A stretch of DNA of 64,000 bases from Atherinomorus stipes (lineage: Eukaryota; Chordata; Actinopteri; Atheriniformes; Atherinidae). The notes beneath the pieces were generated by a model. The model saw only the letters and a program-made list of their open reading frames with translations. It was not told the origin of the DNA and did no database searches. Where the stretch lies: positions 49,721-113,720 of the forward strand of contig JALJCO010010196.1 in assembly GCA_023101725.1 (NCBI GenBank), in the 5' to 3' direction. How positions within the stretch are numbered: position 1 is the first letter of the stretch; every line of letters begins with the position of its first letter. Made by a program: the position numbers and the translations under genes. Shown here piece by piece: positions 1-64,000 of this stretch.

Positions 1-530
1 ACCCCCTATATCCAGCTCACCTTCTCTCACATACACGCTGATTTCAGGTCTTAGTTTTACCCCCAAACCAGAAATATTGTACATACATGCAGCTCATTAT
101 ATGTGCAAGTTGTTTTTTCCTCTGACATGCACCAGCGTGGGTCCATTTTGTTGCACAGGACAGTACGATGTGTAGCTGTACAGTAGTGGGACACATACTG
201 GCTGTTTCCTTTAAAGTATGAAGTCACACATATACCAACACGCATGAGTAATTCTTTTACTGGCTTGGGCTCTCTGACAGCCTGCGGTGCACAAACCTTT
301 TTGAAATATTAATCACTCCTATGTTATGCAGAACAGTTTTTTTTTGTTTTTTTTTTATCGCTGTTATGAATTGATGGAAAACAGAGCCTCTGACTTGGCA
401 GCTTCAGGTGTTCTGGGATGTCTCTGGGTGCTCTCAAGGTGTGTAAAAGTGTCATGGGTTTAGCCAACATGGACTGTACCACTACTGATGGCTCATTTAG
501 CCCGGCTAGATGCCGCCGATCTGTTGAGTG
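1..530. other. Intron 1 sequence, nothing recognised
   Basis: AT-rich intronic DNA with a T-run near 338-357. No exon, RNA gene or repeat was recognised. The gene's first exon must lie upstream of base 1. Confidence 0.5.
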
Positions 531-806
531 CAGGGGTGTCAAACTCATTTTGGTTTCGGGGCCACATTCAACACAGTCATACTAGTGAAATAACAAAAAA
601 ATCCTAATTTTCCTGAACTTTTCTTTTAGAAAACATTATAAAAGTATCGTGTTTTCACTATATATTTTTATATTTCTGTTTATTTATTATTATATTGTGT
701 ATTTATGTATTTTATTTATATTTACATGCGCATTAAAATTTACAGATCACAACGGATCTACAAAATCACAAAAAATTTAATCCAGTGGGGAAAAAAAGAA
801 GACTGG
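531..806 (+). mobile_element. hAT-type terminal fragment
   Basis: Begins CAGGGGTGTCAAACTC followed by a GGGGCCACATTCA-type motif, the recognisable end of a common vertebrate hAT (Charlie-like) element. No matching right end was found, so it is a fragment. It then runs into the start of a different hAT-derived repeat at 807. Confidence 0.55.
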
Positions 807-1400
807 ATGAGTTGCAGTGCAGCCTCCCCCCACCTGGAGGCGCTAATTTGTCAGAGTTCAACAAACAAGCAGAAGAAGACACTCAGCTAGCCGCTAACCT
901 GTAACAAATGTTACAAAGAAGAATTAAAACGAAATAATGAAGACAAACAGGTCCCAAACTGCCCTTAAAGAGGCAAAAAAAATCCACTCCAATTAATTAA
1001 ATACAGATTATAAAGTGGAGATAACAAAGCAGAGCTGAGAAGTCTGGATGGAACAGCAGCTAATGCTAATGCTAATGCTAACATTCATGCTAACGGAAGC
1101 CCTGAAGCATCTGCAAGCTTCATCTAGAAACAAACATCTAACACTCGCTGGAAAGAAAGAATTTTTAAGGGAAAAAGAGAGAAAATCAGCTGTTGATGCA
1201 GAAAATGTCTGTTATGTTTGGAAGTTCTTTTAAAAATTCTAAGAAAAGTTTAAATAAATAAATTGTTTAATAAAATCGTGTGCTTTAATGGCCTGTCTAA
1301 ACAAATAAATACAGGTTTTTACAGATTATTCAAATTGAGCCTTTTTATTTTCAATGTGATCTATTACTGCACCATTTTATCTCTTTTTTAAATCAATTTC
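807..1400 (+). mobile_element. hAT-derived interspersed repeat, copy H1 (partial)
   Basis: The same sequence recurs at 57880-58805 (+) and, inverted, at 32467-34018. It contains a decayed reading frame near 1048-1233 whose peptide (VDAENVCYVWKFF) resembles the N-terminus of hAT transposases. It carries repeated GCTAATGCTAAT triplets at 1060-1085. It is truncated at both ends. Confidence 0.65.
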
Positions 1401-1640
1401 CAAATATTCAAAATGTTCAAAAATCTCATCACACTTAAAATAAGACAAAATTACTTAAAGAGAAACATTTCGGTGAGATATTAGATCTTGTTTTAAGGCA
1501 ATGCATGAATTTTTGCTTATTATAAGCCCAAAAAAATCTTGACCACTCTTAAAATAAGTTTAAAAAAAAGTTTTTTTTCATGTAATAAGCAAAACAAATT
1601 CTGCCAATGGCATAAGAAAAATTTTCTTTTTGCAGTGTAA
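1400..1640. mobile_element. MITE family 'M', diverged copy
   Basis: Related to the repeat at 36200-36480, 43990-44178 and 60866-63959. Shared motifs are TCTCATCACACT, TAAAATAAGACAAAATTAC, AGAGAAACATTTC and the right end TTTTTGCAGTG. The element is internally palindromic and non-coding. Confidence 0.65.
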
Positions 1641-2893
1641 CTTTTTCAGAGCCAGAAGTTACTCTAAATATACTTACACGTCCATTTCCATATGTGAAAT
1701 CCTGTAAGATCTGTTAATTAAGAAAGATCAAACAAGTTATCCATCTGTCTCGTTAATATTTCACATTGAATAATGCAACCTCACTTGGACGAATGAGGAA
1801 TTACAATAACATTCATTTAAAACATCACAGTTAATCTCTTTAATGTACATTTTACATTTACTGAGTTCATCCAGCGGGCTTTAATGGACCCTGTGGTCGG
1901 GTTTGTGTTCCACTGCTGGTTTAGTGCGTATAACCGCCATCTTCCTGGATGAGTTTCTACTGTAGAAATGAAAACGTATCGTGTACATGTGTGACAAAGT
2001 CTTGCCTCATTGTTAGAAGCAGCATTAAATATGAGTGGAAAACAGAGAAGAAGAGAGCAGGGACAACAGAGGAGAGTGCGAAACAGAGTGACAGAGTGAA
2101 AGTGTGTGTGTTGAGGGAGAGCCAGGCCTAGTTTTTGGTGTGTGATCTAGGCCATTATCTGTGTTAGCACTGGTGGGGCTCCAACAGGCTCTGTGGATCC
2201 TGCATAACAATACCTTTTATGAGCCTGTATGTGTGTGTGTTACCACTGCTCATACACACGTGTGTGCTCATGCGTGTTAATGCCATTGAGCCATACGTGT
2301 CATACGCATGCGCCTCTGCATCTCTGCCTTTTGTTTGGTTTTTTCAGCCACTGAGTCTGTGGCCTTTTTGGCAAAAACTTGTGAGTAAGTGTGTGCGTTT
2401 CGCTTTTTGCATGTGTGTACGTGCATCCTCACGTGCAGCTGTGCACTCTTGCTGTATCACCCTCGTCGTGAGTCCACCCCCCTCTCCAGCAGGGCCCTGG
2501 GGGCCTTCATTATGTAAGAAAGACATTACTGCAGAACAGAGGCAGAGAGGCAGAGAGACATTACTGCGGAACAGAGGCAGGCAGTGCTGATAACTCTGGC
2601 AGCCCCTGCTTAAATACAACAGACCTCAGTAACATGCACACACACACACCCCCACACATGCACAGGCAGCCTGAGGTGTGATGAGGATAATGGTAAAGGG
2701 GGGTTTCAGATCACTGCGAGCGAGCTTGTTGAATACAGAAAACATCAATAAATCTTCTCCTGCATGATGATAAATATGTTTTCCTTTTTTCTGCATCAAC
2801 TCTCTCACATTTCCCCGACAACCCATCCTCATCCACATCCTTAAAAACCATTCTGTCACTCCCACCCCCCCATTTCTTCATCATTAACTTCAG
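1641..2893. other. Intron 1 sequence with short CA/GT tracts
   Basis: No gene or dispersed repeat was recognised. Short GT- and CA-rich runs occur near 2228-2240 and 2636-2650. Open frames here (for example at 2219-2590) show no similarity I can recognise. The region ends in the polypyrimidine tract and acceptor of exon 2. Confidence 0.5.
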
Positions 2894-56557
<53,664 letters not shown>

Positions 56558-57675
56558 TGGACAGAATACTCCCACACGCCCCCACACATACCTGCAATTA
56601 CAACAATACGGTACCATATTTATAGATACGTGTACATAGGCATATATATCACACATAAACACAGAGTTTCATACACCTCAGAGGCTACACACGACAAAAC
56701 ACCCATGCAAACACACACACACACACACACCATTACCTACCCTATTCCCCATTGCCCTGAGCTGTAATTTAAAGGCATGAGCATACCCGGACTATACCAC
56801 CAACGGCTGAGTCTTTACTGAACTGATCGGCCCAACTCTTGAGAACTACAACTCCCACGTACCTGCACAACTACTGGAATAAAAACTAAAACAACCGCCC
56901 TCCCCCTCTGCTGAACACGAAGAGCTGCTGTTCATCGTGAGCGTTGGGGGAAGCCCAGTGGGTAGACGGTGTCAGCATGACGTGCCTGTGCTGCTGGGGT
57001 CGTGTTGGACCGGGCGAAAGGTGGGGTGGCAATCAGGGTCGAAGCATTTAAGGTTTTTTCTTTTTTTTTTTAAACTTATAAACTTATGTTGGTTTCAGAG
57101 AGTTGTGGATATGCCTGCATGTGGCGTACACATGCTTCAACATGTACGTGTCTGTGCGGTTATTGATGAAAAAGTGTTTTTGTTTGCAAACGCAAGCAGC
57201 TCGCGCCAACAGTGAGAAACTTTTCAGTGGCGTGGTTTATCCATGAAAGGAGAACTTTCTTTTTTTCAACCTGGACCTTATTTCTAGGAGTTTATACGTG
57301 CATTTACTCACCGGTAATATTTCTGTATCACTTTGAGTCCTTCGGAAGATATTACGTTGAGTCGCCCTTTGAGTATAATGGCGGCGATGAAGCAGCCTCT
57401 CTATGAGACATTATCTGCAGTAAAACTCCTTGATTTTCGCCAATACTTTAAGTAGAATTAATGAACGAACGAGTACAATTGTCCCCTGAGTCCAGATTTA
57501 GCTTTCCGTTAGTTATCAGGGTTCTACACAGTTTTCGGGGCGTCGCGTTCACGATGTGCGCTTCTGTAGTACAGCTGAGAACAGCAGCTGCTACCCAGAC
57601 AACAACAAAAACACAATTTGCGAAATTCTGAACTCACAGGACAATAGTACTCATTTATTCGTTCATTCTACTTAA

Positions 57676-59128
57676 AGGTACAGTCTATAAGAATTACTGA
57701 CACCTAGTGGTAAAGATGGGTATTTGAAAGAAAAGATGCTTTCTTTCGAATGACTTCATATTCCAGCACTGCTGTGAATGTACGGTGGCCATTAGTGGCC
57801 AAAATTGGCGAGTGGATCCAGTGGTTTCAGGTGTAGCTATGACTAGACAATGAGGAACTTTTTTAAAATGTCTTTTAAGGTACTGATTCTTAACCATGGG
57901 GTCCAAGCTCGGGCCCCGAGCGCCACCTAGAGGGCCACGAGGACCGCATATTTACACTGTTATTTATGACTGGATGAGTTTCAATGTAGCCTCCCTCCAC
58001 CTGGTGGCACCAATTGGTCAGAGTTCAATAAACAAGCAGAAGAAGACACTCAGCTAGCCGCTAGCCTGTAGCTAATGTTGTAGAGAAGAATTAAAACTAA
58101 ATCATGAAGACAAAAATGGTCCCAAACCGCCCCTAAAAAGGCAAAAATCCACTTCAATTTATCAAATACGGATTAGTGAGTGGAGATAACAAAGCAGAGC
58201 TGAGAAGATGGATGGAACACCAGCTAACGCTAGCGTTAATGCTAATGCTAACAGAAGCCCTGAAGCATCTGCAGCTTCATCTAGGAACAAACATCTAACA
58301 CTCGCTGGAGAGAAAGGAGTTTTAAGAAAAAAAGAGAGAAGCTGTCGATGCAGAAAATGTCTGTTATGTTTGGAAGTTCTTTAAAAAAAAATCCAAGAAA
58401 AGTTTAAAATAAATTGTTGAATGAAATTTTGTGCTTTAATTTCCTGTCTAAACAAAAAAATACAAGTTCTTACAGATTATTTAAATTGAGCCATTTTATT
58501 TCCAGTGTGATCTATTACTGCACCATTTTATCTCTTTTTAAAATCAGTTTCCATCAGTTTTTTCTGTTGTTCCTCTTTTTGTAGTAAAATGTTGTAGATT
58601 TTGTGTTTATAGCCTAATTCTGATTTGTTCTTGTAGGAGTCTGATTTTATTCCATGAATTATACGTGTGATATAAATGTGTTTGTGACCATCTCAGAATA
58701 TATTTTATATGATGTTATTCATGATTATCAGCCACATTTTACAGGTTCAGTCTGTTAAAGGCAGCTGTATTTGTTTTAGTTATTAGATAAATAAACCTTG
58801 AGAAACCGCGGCTTTAAGACATTACCGATTCCAAACAGTCTCTAACTCCCATAAAACAAAGCTGATACAGCAGCTTTAAAGCTCAGAGGGTTCTTACTTC
58901 ACACACATTGTTTTGTCCATTCAGGGACACCGTAGTAACAATGGCGGAACAAATATGGCAGCCTCCATATGTGCACCCCCCAGCAAGTAGATATAAATGA
59001 AACATTCTAAGAAAATAAACATGAAACAGTTATTCTAGTGCAGCGATTACACATCAGTAGAAGCACGGTTTTGAATTATATATCACATTTTTCTGTCATT
59101 TACCTTTGATTTTTTACATACTGTACCT
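57676..59128. mobile_element. TTAA element family 'D', copy 2, nested in S
   Basis: Flanked by TTAA at 57672-57675 and 59129-59132. The ends are AGGTACAGTCTATAAG and TACATACTGTACCT. It carries H3 inside. Confidence 0.85.
57880..58805 (+). mobile_element. hAT-derived interspersed repeat, copy H3
   Basis: Continuous relative of H1 and H2. It shows the uninterrupted sequence at the point where H2 carries the purine block (ATTTATGACTGGATGAG near 57961-57980). It is cut off at the right near ATAAATAAACC. Confidence 0.75.
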
Positions 59129-60654
59129 TTAAAGCGTTGATGAAGATAATGTTTTATAGTGACCGCCCCGTCTCCTCCATTATACTGGATTTACACCGAA
59201 GGGCGACTCAATGTAATATCTGTAAAAGGACTCAAAGTGATGCAGAAACTGGTGAGTAAATGCACGTATAAACTCCTAGAAATAAGGTCCAGGTTGAAAA
59301 AAAAGAAAGTTATCCTGTAAGAGAATTTTTTTTAGGGGGGGGAGGGGGGAGATAATCTCAGCTGCAGTATAATCTGAGCCCTCGCTGTCCTTTTCTTCTG
59401 CAGAGGAGATTCCCGTTTGCTTTTGTAGCACTTCTCTGCACGCATTCTCCACCTCCTAAACGTGGGTTCCTGGCCAGTCAGCTCTCTGGAAAGGCTTGAA
59501 ACTGGGCCCAAATCACGTGTGAGGACCCCCCCTATCCCCGCCCAACCTGTTGTGTGTGTAAATAGGAAACATAAGGAGGTTTTATTGCACATCTGATGCG
59601 TTTGAGGATGCAAGATGCAGTATCGCAGAAGTAGGATGCTTTATACATGTGAGGGGGTTCAAATGTGAAGTCATGCTCTTTCTACATCCTCCTTTCTTCC
59701 CATGTTGCTGCCTGCTACCAAAATGCAGTGAAGGCTGGGAATTACCGGCCTAAAAAAAAGCAGGAAGTTATATTTCACAGAGGAAACGGACTCTTCTGGT
59801 GAAAGCAGCAGCCAAGACAACAAGAAGAAGTCCGAAGAAGAAAAAAAGGTCTTTGTAAAGCATTTATATTAACGCATCAGTGCATGCAAAGTTAAGTTCT
59901 TTGATAATAATGTGAAGATTATATTTGTGCTCTGTGTTTCACTATGGTAGGACATTTTTTCTTCTTGTTTTCTGGCTAATATAAATGAACTGAGGTTTAA
60001 TGATCATTGATTTTGTACATAATGTTGATTTTAATTTATTTTTTCTATTCATTTTTCTGTTGTTTTCTGTTTTTTTCTTCTTCTTTTGGACACATTTACG
60101 TTCTTCTGTCTCACAGCCCTGGTTTTTCGGTTTCTTTCGACGCTGTACAGAATGACGGTACGCTTCTATTCAAAGTGTCAAGTCCACGTTCTCTCCTCTC
60201 TTCTTTGTCAATGTACAGGAGTTGTTTTTATTGATAAATATAAATAACGATAAACGAATATTAAACTAGCATTGATGAATGACCATACTATATACAAAGG
60301 CACAGGCATTCAGGCAGCCAAAAGCATGATTGCATGGTTAAAATTTGCGCTGTTCAAAGCCAAAAGCAGCAGACACATTTTAACAGAAGAGCCGGTGTGT
60401 TGCCGTCACAACTTAAAGGAAAACGTGTACTCTGATCATAATTCTTGACGATTCCTCTTGTTATTTGATATTTATGATTATTATGATTATTATGATTATA
60501 TTTATTATGGACATTATTCTTAATATTTAAGCTCTCTCTCTGCTGGTTGCTCTTCATGTTGCGTTGCTCCTCGGTTGATCTTGTGCTTCTTTGGGAAAGG
60601 TGAACCCCCCTGGGAGACCCTGTGCCATAGAAATTGTGCCACGGCTCTTTCTTT

Positions 60655-60684
60655 CTCTTTCTCTCTTTTTTTTCTTTCTTTCTT

Positions 60685-60720
<36 letters not shown>
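60655..60720. repeat. (TTTC)n/(TC)n microsatellite
   Basis: A pure pyrimidine tract of TTTC and TC units, just upstream of the candidate distal poly(A) signal. Confidence 0.93.
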
Positions 60721-60955
60721 TTCTGTTTTGACTCCCCAGTCACTAACACTGTAAGCATGCCCCATGGGACGATCCACTTTTTTACTCTTGAATAAAATAT
60801 GCATGAACCTTTGGTATGGATACCGAGCCTTTATTTCCTTATCTCTGAACATGGATACACACATGCACTGCAAAAACTCAAATCTTAGCAAGTAGATTTT
60901 TCTCATTTCTAGTCAAAATATCTCATCAAACTCAAAATAAGACAAAATTACTTAA

Positions 60956-61807
60956 AGGAGAAGTTCAGGATTTTTGACGTAGGGCCTCATTTTCAAGTGA
61001 GCCAGAATACTACTTATCACTGAAGACAGTTTCAACATATTTCATCCCGTTATTCTAGTTCTGGGAGGTCGCTGATGCTAATGCTAGTGGAAGTCAATAG
61101 GAATCTGCTAGCCTGTCATTAATAACAATCTTATCCACTCCACAGAAGATCTGAGGCAAATCAGCAAGCCTATCTGTGTAAATGTTGTGTTAAACTGGTA
61201 AACTCTGTGTTAAACAAGTAAAACTAGCCTTGTATGACAAATGTTGCATTACATATTAAACTAGTTTCTTACCAGCTTACTTCCTTTGTCAGTGTATTCT
61301 GGTTCATAGAGACATGGTGACAGTTAGTTTGATGAAAAAACTTCGTATTCGTGTCCAATTTCCGTCATATTTTCATGCTTTTCAGACGTGGCTGTATTTT
61401 AGACTTTATGTTTGTGTGATCAAATTCCTTCATGCATGTAGCAACAGATGACATCACTCTGCTGCCAAATACAGGAAGTAAAACTTTATAAAGTTTCTCA
61501 GCAGCAACAATCAAAATGCAACGAAATGCAGGTTAGTTTTATTTGTAACATTATTCTGTTAACACGGCATTTACACAGATCTGAAGCTAGAAATGATTTG
61601 CCTCGGATGTTCTGTGGAGTGGATAAGATTGTTATTAATGACAGGCTAGCAGATTCCTATTGACTTGCACTAGCATTAGCATTAGCATCAGCGACCCACT
61701 GGAACTGGAATAACGGGATGAAACATGTTGAAACCGTCTTCAGTGATAAGTAGCATTCTGGCTCACTTGAAAATGAGGCCCTATGTCAAAAATCCTGAAC
61801 TTCCCCT
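60956..61807. mobile_element. TTAA element family 'B', nested in M
   Basis: TTAA at 60952-60955 and 61808-61811. The ends are AGGAGAAGTTCAGGATTTT and its near-complement AAAATCCTGAACTTCCCCT. Long inverted arms share TGAGCCAGAAT and GGATAAGATTG motifs. Related M copies show the uninterrupted ACTTAAAGAGAAAC site. Confidence 0.92.
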
Positions 61808-62052
61808 TTAAAGAGAAACATTTCAGTGAGATATAAAATTTCAAGAAATCTTATCAAGAAAATTTTGCCTATTACAAGCAATTTTTTAGCCAAGGTTTTT
61901 TTTGCAAATTGTTACAAGCTTACTACAAGCAAAAAAAAAAAAACTGCCGATAGAACATGCAAAATTTCCTTGATACGATTTCTTGAAATAAGATGCATTG
62001 TCATAAAACACGATCTTATATCTCACTGAAACATTTCTCGTTAGATTATTCT

Positions 62053-63876
62053 TAGGTATGCACGATATTTGAATTTTGGCCAATATCTGATATGCCGATA
62101 TTTTAAAACTCATGCGGCCGATAACCGATACCGATATTAAAGTGCTGATGACACGTTTTTGATATTTTTTTGCCATATTTTATCAACCAAAACATCCTTC
62201 ACGATGATCTATGAGTTAACAGAAAACAGCGCTGCTGCATTTCAGATGAGTTATTACTGCGCCATTTTATCTCTTTTTAAATCAGTTTCTTCATTTCAGA
62301 CGGTGGCGATCTGACCAAACTAGATGTGACGTCTGCCACGAGTCTTCTCAGCTTATTTAACATTGAAGACAATGGCTTCATTGCGGATTTTAAGTTCCTT
62401 TTCCAGTTTTACAGACAAACAGTCACGACTCAGCCTTCAAATCGTATTGACAGTTAATGTTTAAAAGCTTGTAAGTGCAGCGTTAGTTTATTTAAGTTTC
62501 CTACAGATTTAGAATTTTATTTTGAAGAGGATAAAGAAGCAGGTCGGAGTCGGACTCACTGAGAAACAGCAGGCAGCCGTCTGCTCGTCTCTCCTGTCTA
62601 CAGCGTCTGTTTACTGGAGCTTCATCCACCAACATGTTGAGACTCTAACACATGAAACTGCAGTCATGTCCTCTGGGATATTCCTTTTCAACCATCGCTG
62701 CTTCATCACATCGGTCATACAGCTGCTGTACGGACAGACAGCTGCTGCTCGGTTATATGAGGACATGTCCTTCATCAGATCTCCTCCAGCTGCTTCCAAA
62801 CATGCATCCTTCCCTCCATCCTCATCCTTATAAACGGGAACTATTTAAAACTCCACTGGAACCATGGAAGTTGTTAACTTCTCATTTTTAAAAGGCTAAT
62901 TATTTACCGGGGCTAGCCGTTCGCTGCGAGCTAACGCAGGAAACAAGTGTCTCACACACTTAGCTCCATCAAACTGGTGCAGCTCCTTATCAGTTGTGGG
63001 TCTGCTTTGTGTTGTTCCGGGTCGCTCCCTACAGTTCTGGTTCCCTCTGCGCTGTCTTGCAGGCTTTTATCTGAACCAGTGGACCTGAGGCTGGAGACAG
63101 ACTGTAGGCAGCTGCTACAGTTCTACTCCGGTTCTAGCTTGTAAAATGTTGTTTCCCCAAATTCATCAGCATTATCACACTTTTCTGATCAGGCTGAGGA
63201 TCCCAGCACACAATCCAGTTCCAGTCCAGCTGTTCTGGAGCATCTTTCATGTTTTCCACAGCTTAGATTAGACATGTAACTCAATGGGCGGACCGTCGCC
63301 GATGACACTACATGGCGGCTCGTTTTGCGACTGAAAAGCGTTTAGCCTTTAGCCGAGCCTCCTAAACATCGGATATTTACATAAATACACGTCTGATTAA
63401 CTTCTAACTGCACAGAAGTACTGATTTTGTCTTGGTGTGTTGTTGTACGGCAAAGTTACTTGAAGTTAAGGTCGTGTCATCAGCACTTTAAAGCTGAAAA
63501 AAATGAGCAGTCATTGCAAAAAGCAGTTTTGTTATCCGTTTCCGACGCTTTGAAAAATAGGGGTGGGAAAAAAAACGATACACTGAAATATTTCGATATT
63601 CTCCTATGCCGATATCAAATCAATATTTAAAAATGCAGTGTCGATCTATTTTACTTACAAAATCTCGTGAGATTTCATCGTTCTGATTATAATCTCACAA
63701 TATTTTGTGAGTTCTCGCAAGATTTCGTAACAGAGCAATGAAATATCGCATGATTTCATTAGTAAAATAGATCGATACCACATTACCAGTTAAATATCGG
63801 TTGGGTGGCCGATGTGTGATATTGAGGCCAATATTGGCCGATACCGATAGGGGGTCGATGATATCTTGCATCCCTA
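62053..63876. mobile_element. hAT-like MITE 'E', nested in M
   Basis: The ends TAGGTATGCACGATATTTG and GATATCTTGCATCCCTA. The flanks ATTATTCT and ATTTTATC are similar but not identical. The interior has open frames (62522-62833) with no recognisable match. Confidence 0.75.
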
Positions 63877-63959
63877 ATTTTATCTTATTTTGAGTGTGAT
63901 GAGATATTTTGACAAGAAATTAGAAAAATATACCAAGTAGGATTTGAGTTTTTACAGTG

Positions 63960-64000
63960 TGCAAGCACACCAACACACACGCACACACACACGCACACAC
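63960..64000. repeat. CA-rich microsatellite at the window end
   Basis: CACACA/GCACAC units that run off the edge of the window. Confidence 0.85.

Larger units (their letters stand above)
57248..59316. mobile_element. TTAA element family 'S' in the 3' region, with nested elements
   Basis: Inverted ends AGGAGAACTTTC and GAAAGTTATCCT, with facing arms (TTCAACCTGGACCTTATTTC and its complement near 59280-59300). The flanks TGAA and GTAA look like decayed TTAA. Elements D and H3 lie inside. Confidence 0.7.
56558..60796 (+). other. 3' untranslated region, probable; two candidate poly(A) signals
   Basis: Sequence after the stop codon. An AATAAA at 56878-56883 could end a short (~330 nt) 3' UTR. 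A second, in a non-repetitive context, at 60791-60796 (cttGAATAAAATATGC) could end a long one. Between them, 57248-59316 is nested repeat, while 56558-57247 and 59317-60790 look unique. The longer form would carry the repeats in the mature mRNA. Choosing between them needs transcript data. Confidence 0.5.
60866..63959. mobile_element. MITE family 'M', split in three by later insertions
   Basis: The left end CACTGCAAAAACTCAAAT (60866) and right end ATTTGAGTTTTTACAGTG (63959) belong to one element. The pieces 60866-60955, 61808-62052 and 63877-63959 join to match other M copies. Confidence 0.82.

Noticed and set aside
1048..1233. Small gene encoding a Leu/Met-rich peptide
   Set aside because: It is a decayed hAT transposase start inside repeat H1; related sequence recurs in H2 and H3 with different frameshifts.
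59770..59850. Possible exon: tttcacag acceptor, an open acidic/basic peptide (SSGESSSQDNKKKSEEE), then gtcttt
   Set aside because: Low complexity, no homology that I recognise, no phase partner; more simply part of the calcineurin 3' region.

Overview
This is a stretch of vertebrate nuclear DNA, almost certainly from a teleost fish and probably a percomorph. The evidence is a single multi-exon vertebrate gene with canonical GT/AG introns, set in AT-rich DNA crowded with fish-type DNA transposons (Tc1, hAT, piggyBac-like and many TTAA-flanked miniature elements). The species cannot be named from the sequence.

The only host gene I can support lies on the + strand. It is the catalytic A subunit of calcineurin (protein phosphatase 2B, PPP3C family). 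Thirteen exons, corresponding to human PPP3CA exons 2-14, run from 2894 to the stop codon at 56557. All splice phases are compatible, there is no internal stop, and about 502 codons are present. Exon 1 (start codon and the first ~20 residues) lies upstream of the window. All metal-ligand and catalytic residues, the calcineurin B-binding helix, the calmodulin-binding segment and the autoinhibitory segment are present. The C-terminal tail resembles PPP3CA, while a few residues resemble PPP3CC, so the paralog name is provisional. The alternatively spliced mini-exon 13 is 48 nt here, against 30 nt in mammals. The 3' UTR starts at 56558 and may end at the AATAAA at 56878 or run to the one at 60791.

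Most of the remaining sequence is intronic repeat. Intron 2 holds a Tc1 copy broken by a hAT element with a perfect 8-bp target duplication, then a (TA)n tract. Intron 3 holds a palindromic element (copy 1 of a THAP-domain family) and a long palindrome of family 'P'. Introns 4-5 hold more P copies; the one at 22629-26128 contains another TTAA element, a 42-unit 18-bp minisatellite, a LINE 3' end and a further MITE. Intron 6 is filled by a 4.3-kb piggyBac-like element that contains two Tc1 copies. Intron 7 holds a hAT-derived element interrupted by a strange ~520-nt purine-rich block. Intron 9 holds a second THAP element nested in a hAT-like MITE. Intron 13 (8.4 kb) holds hAT and P elements. 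The end of the window is a MITE split into three pieces by two later insertions.

The main unexpected results are: the enlarged calcineurin cassette exon; several distinct TTAA-flanked families that all begin with AGG; the minisatellite with no indels in 42 units; the THAP-coding palindromic element; and two Tc1 copies with shared inactivating lesions, including loss of the second catalytic aspartate. I found no rRNA, tRNA, CRISPR array or second host gene.
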